Notes under the pieces: generated by a model | What the model was told of the DNA's origin: nothing | The model's database searches: none | Seen by the model: the letters and a program-made list of their open reading frames with translations, nothing else | Shown here: piece after piece, positions 1 through 11,439 of the stretch | Numbering within the stretch: the stretch's first letter is position 1 | Layout of the letters: each line of letters opens with the position of its first letter | Program-made: the position numbers and the translations under genes | Assembly: GCF_018812025.1 (NCBI RefSeq) | Contig: NC_063062.1 | Coordinates: 2,454,754 to 2,518,753, forward strand | Length of the DNA: 64,000 bases | Source of the DNA: Megalobrama amblycephala | Lineage: Eukaryota; Chordata; Actinopteri; Cypriniformes; Xenocyprididae | Direction of reading: 5' to 3'

Positions 1-1446
1 GATCCAAATGCACCGCCTACCTTTGTGCGGCAATACAGAATTCCACTCACTGCTTTTGACTCCATTCAGGAAATTATTGATTCCCTGTTAGAGAAAAAGA
101 TCATACGTGAATGCAATTCCACCTACAATTCTCCAGTTTGGCCTGTTTTAAAGCCAAGTGGAAAGTGGCGTTTAACTGTTGATTACCGGCAACTCAACAA
201 ACAGGTTCCCCTGTCACGTTGGCCTATGATACATCTTGACCAAGAGTTAGCAAAGGTTACTACAGCTAAATATTTCTCCACAGTTGACGTTGCAAATGGA
301 TTCTGGACAATGAAGGTAGACCCAGCAGATCAGTATAAGCTAGCATTTTCTTTTGGAGGTAGACAGTTCACCTGGAACAGGTGCCCATTTGGCTATTCAA
401 ACTCTCCTGCAGAGTTTAATATATTTCTACACAAGGCAATGGGTGATGCAGCTACGTGTGGAAACCTGATCTATGTTGATGATATCCTTATGCGTAGCCA
501 GACATGGTCAGACCATCTAACTGAGATACGACATGTTCTCACCCAGCTCATTGAGGCAGGTGCTAAATTGTCATTATCCAAAGGACAGTGGTGTAGAACA
601 AAAGTGGAGTACGTAGGACTGACTGTTGGTCCTGAAGGTATTCAACCTCAGTCTAGTAGAATAGAAGCAGTAAAGAATATTAAACCTCCCACAAATATCT
701 CTGAACTGCGTAGCTTCCTGGGAGTATGCAATTATTCCCGTCAGTTTATAGAAGATTATGCAGATATCGCCAGACCACTGCATGAACTGCTACAGAAAGG
801 TAGAGAATTTAGCTGGGAGGAAAGTCAGGCACAGGCTATGAAAGAACTGAAGGACAGGTTGTGCACGGCCCCATGCCTAGCCTATCCTGACAAAGACAAA
901 GAGTTTTTCCTTCAGGCTGATTTTTCAGAGCACTGCCTCAGTGCAGCACTCTCCCAAAAGCACGACCAGGATAAGCGGGTTGTAGCCTATGCTAGTAGGG
1001 CACTGAGTAGTGTAGAGATTAAGTTCTCAGACTGTGAGAAAGCCTTACTTTCTACAGTGTGGGCAATTGAACACTTTTGTAGCTATATTGGGGGTCAGAA
1101 AGTCATTGTTGAGACATGTCATCAACCTGTCCAGTTCCTCAATAGCCAAAGACTCAGGGAAGGTAGAGTTTCAAACAGTCGCATTGCCACATGGATGATG
1201 GCCTTGCAAGGATATGAGGTGGAGGTGAGATATGCACAGAACAATAAAATGGCATTAGGCCATGGACTAGCTATGTGCCAGCATTGCGTTGATGGAGAAT
1301 ACACTCAAGAAGCCAACACAGTAATCACCACACCCTCACTGACATCAAGCCATCACTACTATGATGAAAATGTCTGTGCAGGCCTTCCTAAGGCCTACAT
1401 TGCATTGATGGGTATCACCATGAACAACACATACAGGCTGGAGTAG
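1..1446 (+). pseudogene. Endogenous retrovirus copy A: pol, reverse transcriptase and tether region
   Basis: The frame is already open at base 1, so the 5' part of pol (protease) and gag lie outside the window. Reverse transcriptase motifs are in order: a motif A segment reading STVDVANGFW, a CPFGYSNSPAEF segment, and the catalytic YVDD at 472-483. RT is followed by a region with DFSEHCLSAALSQ and YASRALSS segments, which corresponds to the degenerate RNase H (tether or connection) domain of retroviruses. The frame is lost near 1385-1390, where the true RNase H starts in another frame. It is roughly two-thirds identical to provirus B at 46.3-46.7 kb by eye, so it is an older or separate lineage of the same family. 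It is a non-functional relic, lying in what should be a dvl2 intron if upstream dvl2 exons are beyond the window. Confidence 0.88.
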
Positions 1447-1677
1447 GATTAGTCTGGGAGGCTGACACCCCCTGTGGTGCACAGCAGTTCTGTTTAGGCC
1501 CTAAATCTAGTCAGTATGCAGAAATCGCCGCTGCACTCATAACTTTGCAACAAGCAGCAAAGTATGGGATCAGAGATTTGGTAATCTGTTCTGATTCAAA
1601 CTATGCCAGGCACAGCTTTGTTTCTAACCTCCCTCATTGGAAACAGAATAGCATGAAAAATGCCAGAGGAAAGGAAG
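1390..1677 (+). pseudogene. Copy A pol: N-terminal part of the second (active-type) RNase H domain
   Basis: In the frame shifted relative to the RT segment, the translation gives an IDG start, an [10 protein letters not shown] strand, [10 protein letters not shown] (second acidic residue) and CSDSNYA (third acidic residue). These are the ordered acidic motifs of RNase H. The domain therefore follows a separate degenerate tether domain, which is the double RNase H layout of retroviruses rather than the single domain of ordinary Ty3/gypsy elements. The domain is cut at 1677 by the TTAA-flanked insertion and resumes after 3213. Confidence 0.75.
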
Positions 1678-3213
1678 TTAACCCTCTGGAGTCTGAGGCT
1701 GATTTGGGGCCTGGAGAAGTTTTGACATGCCCTGACATTTGTGCTTTTTTCAGTTGTTCATAAACATATTAATGACACAAGTGTCATTACACTGTATTCA
1801 GCACAAACTAGGCTACCATAATATGTGAGGAACATGTGTGTACATGTTTGTGTTTTTGAAGGAATAACGTTTATGCGTGGTTACTGAAAAAACAAAAAAC
1901 TTAAGTCACTGATATAAGGCCAATAAAAGTATATTAAATCTGTGTTCACAAGACTTTTGGGTATTGAAGGTTGTAGACTAGAGTTTTTGCTTCAAAATTA
2001 TGTAAAAATTATGCTGACTACTCTTTCATTTATAACAATATACTGATTTAGTTTTTGTAAGACACTTTTTGCCAAGAAACACGGTATGCGAGGAGGCGTG
2101 AATCTCCATGAATAATGGCTCATTCTCACCTGTGAAGACAAAAGAATTGAATAGTAATGACCTGAAAAGACTTGCATATTAATGAGGCATTTCAGTCAGG
2201 TAGGCTGTGAAAAAAAACTTCTGTGATGTCTCAAGCTCATCATGGTATATGAAACACACAGAAAAATTTTATTACAATATAAAATAATGGTTTTATATTA
2301 TACTTTAAAATATAATGTATTTCTGTGATGCAAAGAGTCTGAATATAGGCTTTTAGTTTAAAAGCATGCACATTTGGAGAAATATAGGATTCTCATATGT
2401 TTATGTCAATTTTCTATACAGAGGAGTTATTTTTTATTTAATATTCATTGTTATCTCTATGAGCGCTGGTGTTTGCAATTCATACTGCAGCCGGAGGGCG
2501 CTCTGTGCATTTTAGTCCACAAATTCACCTAAGAAGAAGACGATATTCCATGAATGGTGTTTACCAATTCATACTACAGCCGGAGGGCGCTAAAGAAACA
2601 AAAACTCACTTAAAACTTATCAATAGAAGAAAACAAACAGGAATTTACTGAATGTCTTCCAGAGATCGCTAACCATGGCTTTTTCATCCAGATAAACAAT
2701 TTTCAAGGCAATAAATACACGATTGAGATGATGAATGCATGTGTTGTCTCTGAATTTGCCTGTGAATAGCGCTGGCTCCGTGGGTGTGGCCGCATTAGTG
2801 GGTAATGAGCTGAATCACGGACTTCTGACATGGCTCTCTTTTCATACAGATTACATAAACACAGAATGTTTAAAACCTGACATTTCAACGTTTTGTTAGA
2901 CATAAGTATGAATTTTTTGTGATTAGTATTCACTAAGTTACACTACATTTTCTGAGAACTATCAGATTGGACTTCGTTCAGAGGGAGATGAGAGATCACG
3001 CATCATGTTAGTTTTCTTTATTTTACAAAAAGCACAACATTTTGTTTTTACTCTGAGTGTATACAAATAAAAGGAGATATTCTATAGTTTCAATTGATGT
3101 ATTACTTATGTCTCTATGACAAAAAATGACAGAGTATTTTAAGTCTGTTTTGCTGCAATGTGAAAAAAAACCTGCAAAACGCGCCGGCGCGTTTTTAGAC
3201 CTCAGAGTGTTAA
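1678..3213. mobile_element. TTAA-flanked piggyBac-like non-autonomous element, copy 1
   Basis: TTAA occurs at 1678-1681 and 3210-3213, giving a 1528-bp insert. The ends are loosely inverted: the left begins CCCTCTGGAGTCTGAGG and the right, reversed, begins CACTCTGAGGTC. TTAA duplication with terminal CCCT-type repeats is characteristic of piggyBac-like transposons. No transposase is encoded. A second copy lies at 15706-17218 and matches along its length. A palindrome AACGCGCCGGCGCGTT sits just inside the right end. The insertion interrupts the RNase H reading frame of retrovirus copy A, which continues immediately after the right TTAA. Confidence 0.85.
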
Positions 3214-3676
3214 GCATAAGGAACTGTTTCTTGCCTGTGACAAACTTGTATATCAGACCGTGTACTGGAAGAAGGTAAAAGGGCATTCACAAGCACCTGG
3301 GCCAGACAAAACAGGCAACGATGAAGCTGATAGGTTAGCCAAAGCAGGCGCCATAGCAGGCTCTCCCTGGCAGTTCCAGGAGGAGTGGCTTCCAACAGAG
3401 TCAACTCCTGTAAGTGTTAATGTTGTCACACGTAGGCAAGCAAAGGAGGCAGTGACAACCCTTAATGACACCCCTCAGACTGTAGTGATAGGCAGGCAGC
3501 TATCAGATACTGACCTTATTGCCATGCAAAAACAAGACCCTGTGATCAGCACTATGTACCTATTCATTTCTAACCCAGTAGAGCATCCGATAACTGAGCA
3601 AAATCTGACAGAGTCAAGTGACCTGAAAACACTGTATCTTATCAGACACCATCTGAAGTTAGAAAGGGTTTGCTAG
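3214..3676 (+). pseudogene. Copy A pol: end of RNase H and start of integrase
   Basis: This segment contains [10 protein letters not shown] and [11 protein letters not shown], the C-terminal RNase H motifs including the last catalytic aspartate. A linker and the beginning of the integrase N-terminal region follow. The frame stops at 3676, whereas the homologous protein continues from about 3658 in another frame, so there is a frameshift near 3663. The homologous stretch in provirus B is 46858-47240. Confidence 0.8.
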
Positions 3677-4836
3677 TGTACACTGCTGATGATAATTCAC
3701 CACCTCGATGGGTGGTCCCCACAGCACACAGGGGGATTATGCTTCTGCATGCCCATGATGAACCTTGTGGAGGCCACCGGGGGGTGAAGGCAACGCATGA
3801 GACCCTTCGTCAGTTAGCCTACTGGCCACAGATGAAACAAGACATTGCCGTCTACATCCAGGGTTGTCTAGTTTGTTGTCAGTTTCAACCGGCTAACCCC
3901 CCTCACAGAGCCCCTCTTCAGAAGGCAGGAATAACATTTCCCTGGTCCAACATTCAGATGGATTGGATCGGTCCTGTAGTTACATCCTCCAGAGGTAACA
4001 AATACCTCTTTAATGTGACCTGTGCATTTACAAAGTGGGTGGAATGTCTCCCAGACCGAAATGACACAGCAGAGACAACAGCTATCTTGCTGATTAATCA
4101 TGTGTTTAGCCGGTGGGGGCTACCCCTCTCTGTAGATTCAGATCGAGGTACTCATTTTACAGCCACTGTAATGACTGAACTGTGGAAAATGTTGGGAGTT
4201 CAGGCAAAACTTCACATTTCATTTCACCCTCGGGCATCGGGACAGGTTGAGAGGTCAAACCGCCATATTGTAGGGATGTTGAGGAAGTACATTTCAGCTA
4301 ATGGAAAAGACTGGGATGTAAAACTACCCCTGGTCTTAATGGCAATTAGGTCCACACCTCATAACTCTACAGGTGTCACACCTTTTGAAATGCTGACAGG
4401 GTGGCAGATGACACTCCCCCTGCATCTCCTCTACCAACCTGAAGATGTCAGTGTAGCCAGCGCATATACTGCCCACCAGTATGTGGCAGACCTGAGGGCT
4501 CACCTCAGGCAGACATTCGCATGGGCACAAGAGCATCTGGAGCAAAGTGCTGAGGGCAGGAAAGCATACTACGATCAAAAGGCTAGCTCTACAGAATATC
4601 AGGTGGGAGACAAGGTGATGTATTTTAACTTCACAAAACCAGTGGGTGTTCCAAAAAAGTTTCTCCCAAACTGGTCTGGTCCTCATAAAATTGTAGGAAA
4701 ACTATCACCAGTAGCATACCGCATCAAAATCTCAAAAGGGAAAAGATCCCCTGTGTACAAGTGGGTCCACTTCAACCAGATTAAGCCTTACAAACCCCAG
4801 ATGGGAATAAAGGGGGTAGACACCGCTCAGGAGTAA
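3660..4836 (+). pseudogene. Copy A pol: integrase with zinc-binding, DDE and GPY/F-like domains
   Basis: The integrase has an N-terminal HHCC zinc-binding module ([10 protein letters not shown], then CLVC), and a catalytic core with D at 3961 (MDWIGP), D at 4141 (SDRGTHF) and E at 4249 (GQVERSN). The last two are exactly D-x35-E. The C-terminal segment [18 protein letters not shown] corresponds to the GPY/F module found in Ty3/gypsy, gammaretroviral and epsilonretroviral integrases. The domain is open to its natural end at 4836, but the upstream frameshift and insertion disconnect it from RT. It catalyses insertion of retroviral DNA in related active viruses; here it is a relic. Confidence 0.88.
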
Positions 4837-5005
4837 CTCCGGTTAAGGTGTAAGTTCTAAGACAGTGTAGAGAAATCTATACTGTGTCAGGCACTGTGGC
4901 CAGTGCATCTGTGACTAGTTGTTGTGGCTAGTTATAGTGGTATTTGTTAGTTGTACTCTGCTTATAAAGTATTGAAGTGACACCCCATATTTGTGCAATT
5001 TCAGA
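4837..5005 (+). promoter_or_regulatory. Copy A pol-env spacer with probable env splice acceptor
   Basis: This short non-coding spacer ends in a T-rich tract followed by an AG at 5003-5004, one base before an ATG at 5006 that opens env. A splice acceptor directly ahead of the env start is the usual way retroviruses express env from a spliced subgenomic RNA. The assignment is based on the motif only. Confidence 0.45.
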
Positions 5006-5728
5006 ATGAACCTGCTGAGCCTAATCATAGTGATCTGCGTACTCAATGCAGTACAGCCCTTGGAAATTGTGGAATCAGGTCCTCCTACTGGCATTATACT
5101 TCAGGATGCACCTGGAATTTTAGTGACTGACTGTTACGTGCACACTCAGAGAGTCTTTGTTCGGCTTGACCCCGCTGACGCGTACAAAAAGCATGTGGCT
5201 GGATGGGGAAGGGTCCCCTGGCATGTCGTCCAATGGAGCAAGGACATCATAGGACATGCCCAGTTAGACACAATTCATATGCTTAAACAGCTACAAAAAG
5301 TCACCATAACACAGGAAGAATTAAGAGGAGTTAGACGCCCAAAGCGCTTCCTTGGTACACTACTGACAGCAGCATCAGTCCTAGGCTCACTCTTCTCAGT
5401 GGGTACTTCAACAGTTAACAGCATTAGCATATCCACATTGAAAAAACATGTGGAAGGGTTAAAAAGAGAAATGCCTGAGATACAAGAGAAAATGTATGTT
5501 CAGCAGAAGCAGCTGCAGCTGTTAGACAGAACTTTGGAGGGCACAATCCTCACTGTAAACCTACACACAGCCCTTTTGAATTATACAGTCCACAGTATAG
5601 GCAAGATAGTGGATGTTATACAACATGATTATGCCCATGTACAAAAGGTTCAAGTACTAATGCAAGATTTGCTGAGAGAGGTCAGCTCTGTTGTCGACAG
5701 TTTGGCAGGCAGACTTAATTGCCTCTAA
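5006..5728 (+). pseudogene. Copy A env-like glycoprotein, N-terminal half only
   Basis: The ATG at 5006 is preferred over upstream non-ATG starts because it begins a hydrophobic signal peptide (LLSLIIVICVLNAV). The product has a basic furin-type cleavage site, RRPKR, near residue 117. A hydrophobic glycine- and serine-rich stretch (FLGTLLTAASVLGSLFSVG) follows, as expected for a fusion peptide, and then a heptad-like helical region. This is the layout of a class I viral fusion protein. No membrane anchor is present: the frame runs about five codons into an antisense L1 fragment and stops at 5728. Provirus B preserves only the complementary C-terminal part of env. The copy is truncated and non-functional. 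Confidence 0.7.
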
Positions 5729-7050
5729 CACTTCCTCCTTTGTAATGGGCCTATTCAGATAGACAAGGAATTTCATTCTTATTTAGAAAGAATTACATGA
5801 GTCAGCCGAGAAAGTAGTCTCAGACGAATATAGCTTTTGATAAAACTGTCTCATAATATTATTGATTTGTTTTGAATCATAAGTTGTACTTCCCTTGCCG
5901 TCTTTGAGTGATGAAATCACGCTTGCTTCATTCCTACCTCTGGCCAAACGTGCTAATAAGCGGCCTGGCTTATTGGCCTATTCGTAAAGCCTCTGCCTTG
6001 CAAATAGCATTGAGGTCTCTGCCTTTCTAGATTTAAGGCTGAACGAGCTGCATCTAATTCTTTCCTCAAGTCGTGTGAGGGGGAATTATTAAATTTATTC
6101 TCTAAATCTTTCACAAGTTGTTCTAACTCGAGTTTCCAGAAGACTCTTTTTCCGTGCTGCAGAATATTATTGACCCCCTAATATAGGTCTTTGCTGTCTC
6201 CCAAAGGAGAGATGGATCAGTATCAGGCTTCTTATTGGTATCCATAAAAAATAACCACTCTTTTCCAAGAGACTCCAATAATTTAAGGTTGCTGAGCAAT
6301 GATGATTGTAATCGCCAATGACGAGAAGCAGGGTTAGGGTAAGGTGGAGAGATGACAGTAGAGACAGAGTTATGATCAGATATAGTGCATATGCCTATAA
6401 CACAGTTCTTCACTCTGTCCATAATCTGTCTGGACACAAACACGTAGTCTATCCTAGAGGATGTCCTATGCGGGTGTGAAAAAAAGTCTCTAACTTTAGG
6501 ATTTATGATTCCCCATGCATCAAGCAGGCCCAAATCTTCACAAAGGTGTTTTAATTTAACTGCCTGCCTAGCTGTTGCATGTTTGTGTGGATTAAGGTCT
6601 AAACTAGGATCAGCGCACAATTAAAGTCTCTTCCCGCAATTATGTTATTAACAGAAAATTACGATATATTGGCAATTATTTCTGGGGAAAAAAAAGGTTC
6701 AAATGTGTTAGGGGTATACATGCTTCCAATAAGGATTCTCTCCCCAAAAAGATGGCCCAAGACAAGAATGTAATGACCTCCTGCATCTATTATCATATTC
6801 TCAAACCTAAAATTTAACTTTTACTGAATTAAAATTGCCACTCCCCTACTGTGAGAATTAAAAGAAGAACTGAAAACCTGACTGACCCATCCTCGTCTGA
6901 GCTTCATGTGTTCTGTCTTGGTCAAATGGGTTTCCTGTAGAAAAGCAATCTGAGCTTGTTCCCTTTTAAGATAAGAAATTTTTTTTTTTGTCACTTAATT
7001 ACATGGTTAACCCCTTTGACGTATAATGACACAATTTTAATATCACTCAT
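5713..7050 (-). pseudogene. L1-type LINE ORF2 fragment (AP endonuclease to start of RT)
   Basis: On the minus strand ORF2 starts near 7050 (MSDIKIVSL). The fragment contains an AP-type endonuclease with FLQETHLT near 6930, a degenerate NCAL segment near 6605, SRIDYVFVS near 6450 and ISDHNSVS near 6390. The most intact open piece is 6620-6123. Towards 5713 it reaches the linker before RT (YLNRPITKEEV). Several frameshifts and stops break it. The fragment retains the 5' end of ORF2 but lacks RT and the 3' tail. That is the reverse of the usual 5' truncation of LINEs, so a later deletion removed the L1 3' part together with the env 3' part. Confidence 0.8.
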
Positions 7051-7872
7051 GACCTACCCCAATAAGTGATAAGAATAGTTTGAAAAGAGGTGATGCAAAA
7101 ACTTGAGAAAATGAGATCCAGGCAGTCCAACAATGATTATGTCAGAGATTAAATTTGAAAAAAGAATAACAAAATTATTAATTAAAAATTATAGAGACAA
7201 ACAAATTCATTAAGTAATTAATAGTTAATGAAATCTAGAGTATTGTAAAATTCAGAGTATTGTATCTAATAGATAAAGATCAGAATATACACGGCAGTTT
7301 AGGGAGTTTTGGATCGCATAAATAATAGAAGAAACAAACAAAAACATGGCGAAGGAGTACAGTCAATTGCGATGATTTTTTTATAAGACTTGGGAGGAGG
7401 CTAAGTGAGACTCGCATTTCGCATTTGGTGTGTGCATCTGTATAATGTGTCCGTGCGGTAAATGTATGTGTGCTGATGCGTGCGTATGTAGTATATGTAT
7501 GTGTGTATGAAAAAAAAATTCTAATACCAAGTGTCACAAAATACCAAGTGTCACAAAATGACTTGTATATATGTAATATAGTTGAAATTTCAAGTTTGAA
7601 GTGTTAGACTCTTTCGATCATCATTTTTCTCTTTTTTTCTAAATAAAAATCAGAAAATTTATTATTATTATTTTTATTTTCATCTATTTAAATTCTATTT
7701 ACAAACTCACCATATACATTAATGGTCAATAACTGTAATTTATTGAAAGCCAGCTGTTTTCTGAAAAAAAATGACACCTTGCACTTAAAGATAGCACATT
7801 GTTAGAGAATTTTATAATAAAAAAAAACATAATATGTGAAAACAGGCTATTTTAGCTTTAGGTTCTAAAGGG
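7051..7872. other. AT-rich non-coding stretch, possibly L1 inter-ORF sequence
   Basis: No convincing coding sequence is present. It includes a TG-rich tract at 7425-7510 and an 18-bp direct tandem duplication (ATACCAAGTGTCACAAAA) around 7523-7558. A TTAA preceded by TCTAAAGGG at 7873-7876 resembles a TTAA-element end, but I could not find a partner end. Confidence 0.4.
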
Positions 7873-7876
7873 TTAA

Positions 7877-9080
7877 ACACTGGGATTCATCCTTCGCTTA
7901 CGACAAACCCAGAGAAACACGAAATTATTTCTATAGTAATTCAGACACTACTGGAAAAAGACGCAATAGAGGAAATAAATCCACCTGCCACAATGCAGGG
8001 TTTTTTTTCCAGGTACTTCATCATTCCAAAAAAAGACGGAGGGTTCCATCCTATATTGGATTTAAGAGAGCTGAACAAAACACTAAATTTCCTTTCCTTT
8101 CGTATGCTTCAGATGGCAGATGTCATAAGGATGCGTATTTCCATGTTTCAATCACGCCCCATCACTGACGCTTCTATTTTCTACGATTCTATTTCAAAGG
8201 GAAAACATTTCAATTCAAGGTGCTTCCATTCGGTCTATGTTTGGCCCTAAGGATGTTTACAAAAGTTGTTCAGGCCGTCCTTGCTCCCTTACAACAAGAA
8301 GGTATTTGTGTGCTTCCATACCAAGACGATTGGCTATTGTGCGCAGAGAACCCAAGACAACTAACAGAAAATGGGGTCGCCGCCTGTGAAGAGGGAGGTT
8401 GTTACCACAGATGCCAGTCAACAAGGCTGGGGGGGTGTTTGGAAGCAGGTAGGATGAAAGGAGTCTGGAAGGGGAAGCTCAGGTTCCAACATATCAATTA
8501 TCTAGAGCTGAAGGCAGCATTCCTAACACTAAAATATTTTTTGAGCCAGTTGACTCACAAACATATGTTGATACGTTTTAGACAACGTCTCCGATGTATT
8601 CATCATAAATCATCAGGGCGGTACAAGGTCATTAAAGCTCCTTCGGGCTGCGCTCAAACTTTGGTTATTAGCAGATGCCCACCTATTGTCCCTGAGAGCA
8701 AAGGTAATTCATACAGGGGCACACGAATCAGGTGGCAGATGCGTTGTCACAGAGTGTACCTCTGTCAGGAGAGTGGCAACTCCATCCAGAGGTAATATAG
8801 GGGCACACAAATCAGGTGGCAGATGTGTTGTCACAGAGTGTACCTTTGTCAGGAGAGTGGAAACTCCATCCATAGGCAATTCAATTGGTCTGGAACACGT
8901 ATGGAGCAGCAGACGTGGATCTATTTGCAAACAATCAGTCAGCGCAATGTCTGGAATGGTTCTCACTGAGCAGGGAAATGGGCTCACCAGGGAAGGATGC
9001 GATGGCCTACAGTAGGCCAAGTGGTTTCTTATATGCATTCCCTGCAATTCCGATGATTTGGTTAGTTCTCAGTTGCATTT
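7877..9080 (+). pseudogene. DIRS element C: decayed reverse transcriptase, RNase H and methyltransferase-like part
   Basis: The translation shows DIRS-type RT: FSRYFIIPKKDGGFHPILDLRELN at 8005-8085, a degraded middle, and a YQDD in place of the catalytic box near 8320. Further on, VTTDASQQGWGG near 8400 and a NQVADALSQ end mark RNase H. After that, ADVDLFANNQSAQC and LYAFPAIP correspond to the methyltransferase-like region of DIRS elements. Frames change repeatedly, parts of RT are missing, and a tandem duplication lies at 8718-8885. The recombinase part continues at 10640-11260. Confidence 0.72.
8718..8885 (+). repeat. Tandem duplication of about 84 bp in DIRS C RNase H
   Basis: Two adjacent units begin GGGGCACACGAATCAGGTGG and GGGGCACACAAATCAGGTGG and match over about 80 bp with a few substitutions. 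They encode the end of RNase H and the following linker, so this is a local duplication inside the dead element. Confidence 0.8.
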
Positions 9081-9920
9081 GAGTGAAAGGCAATCACCCA
9101 TGCAGGTCCCATAAGGTCTGGCTCCCCCACTGAGCGCTATCACCCCATCTGCACCATGTGCTCTTTACACACATTTCAAAGACACTTAGGAGACAGGCCA
9201 CTAGAACCATACTTTGTCTATAAAATTGGATTCTTTGCCATTAATTAATTGACAACCTCGTCTAAATGAATGAACATGCAGTTCCCCAGTACATCTTGTC
9301 TATTATTACTGTTTGTATGTTGTTCTTTCGTATGTTGTATAGTGTTATGCATGCCTGAAAGTTGGAACTATGAGATAATGTATTTCATCTAGGTGATGTT
9401 TACTATCAAATTACTCCTTGTTTAATGACTCACATGTTGGTGGACATCAAAATATCATAGAATGCATTGTATGTTTGTTATATTTATCAGAGTATAAATT
9501 ATACTCACAAACCTACAAACCCAGGCAAATGAACTCACTTTCAAACAAAGGAGATCCGCCACCAGAGAACTGCACCTTTCTCAAGATTTTAAGGTGTCGA
9601 CTGTCTGGAGAGTTCAAAAGCCCCCTCAAAAATCACACTCAGTTTTTTAGGGGTTTCTAGACTTCTAGTTCTTCACCTTGTTCCTGTTGATACAACGAGG
9701 GCCACTCGGCCCGAGCCGGGCTGGTAGGCCTCCATTTCACTTCAAGCCATGCACAACTGCAGCGACCACAAAAGAGTCAAATTAACAGCGCAAAGTTTGC
9801 CTTCAGATATTGATTACAACTTCCACGCCAGCGGACCAAACCATCAAGGATTTTCTCCTGAGCCTACAGCTAAGGCATTTGCAAGTATTGTTTGAACACT
9901 AAATGACAATTTAGTATTAA
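9081..9920. other. Non-coding stretch between DIRS C halves
   Basis: No coding similarity is visible. It includes a GC-rich segment at 9700-9730 (CTCGGCCCGAGCCGGG). It probably belongs to whatever inserted between the two halves of DIRS C, together with the LTR-like repeat that follows. Confidence 0.3.
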
Positions 9921-10416
9921 GATTGTGAACCCCTTTTAACAAAGGTGCTTTATAGTATTGAAATTGATGGTTCGTCCAGCAATTGTTATTTTACCATTTC
10001 CATTGTTTCATTCCCGGTTCAAATTCATTTTCTGCTCTCTCACTGCGTGAATGGTATGTTTGTGTTTGTTAGTTTAGTTATGTGTTTGTGATTTAGTTAA
10101 ATAAAACTGGTGTGCACACTCTTGCGAGTTGGTTCTGGGCTGCTTATAAAACAAATGTCCCTGATAGCGATTCGATCACAGCTGCGTGCTAAAAAAAAAT
10201 TATGTTCTGTGGCCACGGAAAATATCCTTTCTATAAGAGTTGATAGACCAATACTGATCAATACTGAGTGTTCGCTGGCCGAACAGATTGATTATAATAT
10301 TAATTCAACTTCATCAAGTTAATTTTTGTTAACTGATTAAAATATTTATAATTAATCATAACGAGTTATGACTAATTATTAATATTTCCCCTTTTGAGCT
10401 AATAAATATCGTTACA
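9921..10416 (+). repeat. LTR-like repeat family Y, copy 1
   Basis: This region matches 53457-53960 in inverted orientation, with shared blocks TTTGTTAGTTTAGTTATGTG, an AATAAA signal near 10098, and a terminal GAGTTATGA...CCCCTTT...TTACA. The AATAAA and TTACA end are LTR-like, but I could not fix a 5' boundary or a target duplication, so the class is uncertain. Confidence 0.5.
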
Positions 10417-10639
10417 GCCCTGTGTTGGCCGAACAGACCGTGGTTTCGTTTCCTTCATCTTTTAACAGGTCTGCCAGCCGCCAGCTACCGATCATACTAG
10501 ATCTCCTGACACAATTGAACGGCAGACTACGGCACAATCAACCACAGACTCTGAAATTGTTCTAAATGTTCTATTCTAAATGTTCTGTTCTAAATGCTAA
10601 CTGCTTAAATCCTCCCTGTAGAGTCATGATTCCACAGTA

Positions 10640-11260
10640 GGACCTTAATATTGGTCTTGGAAAAACGCTGTGTCTTTCCGTTTGAACCATTGCCATCAGA
10701 TGATATTAAATGGCTTTCTTTGAAAACCACTTTTTTGATGGCTATTTCATCTGCAAAATGCATCAGTGAGTTACATGCACTCTCTGTGGCCCCTCAAGAT
10801 CCAGAAGATTCCAAAGTGACATAGTGGCCAAACCCGGCTTTTTTTACCCAAGGTATTGTTGAGTAATTATGCTAACAGACCAGTGGTATTATCAGCATTT
10901 CACTTGGTGGACCTCGAGATGTGTCGGGAGCTTTGTCCTGTGAGATCCCTGCGTCTTTAAGTGGATAGGACGGCTTCCTGGAGAACTACTGACCAGTTAT
11001 TTGTTTGTTTTGCAGACTGTAATAAGGGCTTCCCCTTATCAAAGAACAGACTTGCTCATTGGATTACGGAGGTTATTACAAGCTCTCATGTCTCTGCCCA
11101 GAAAGTCCTGCCTAATCCAGCAAGATGTCAATCAACGTGCTCAGTAGCAACATCATGGGCAGAATTACGGGGTGTTCATTTTCACCCTTTATAGACTTAA
11201 TGTGGTCTCTGCTCCTAACATTTGCTCAACAGCAGTACTGGGTAAAAGCGCTCTTTGAAA
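10640..11260 (+). pseudogene. DIRS element C: decayed tyrosine recombinase
   Basis: Pieces in shifting frames match the recombinase of DIRS A: LSLKTTFLMAISSAKCISELHALSV near 10715-10790, CPVRSLRLYVDRTASWRTTDQLFVCF near 10935-11010, and LAHWITEVITSS near 11060. The residues where the HxxR and first catalytic Arg should be are changed (SAKCISEL, CQSTCSVA). It is a dead relic of the enzyme that circularises and integrates DIRS DNA. Confidence 0.7.
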
Positions 11261-11439
11261 GGACATCAACTGAAACTGAGATTGTTGAATAAAAGTTTAA
11301 TATAATTTCATATGTTTCTTTGTTGTTCTTATATTGCATGTTTTGAGTTGTGGTGACTGCTATTTCTGTACATACTAGCCTACAGACTCAGAATATCCTT
11401 TATTTGTAAAAGGAGATACATGGTGATCAAACCCTCGTG

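Noticed and set aside
7280..7537. 85-codon minus-strand ORF rich in Thr/His next to the L1 fragment
   Set aside because: It is produced by a TG-rich simple sequence; no domain or conserved motif.
7006..7876. Candidate fourth TTAA element using TTAACCCCTTTGACG near 7010 and CTAAAGGGTTAA at 7876
   Set aside because: The left candidate is normal L1 ORF2 coding sequence (VKGVN), so the pairing is probably chance.
8718..8885. Two spaced direct repeats considered as a CRISPR-like or minisatellite array
   Set aside because: Only two adjacent units without spacers, within decayed DIRS coding sequence; a simple tandem duplication.
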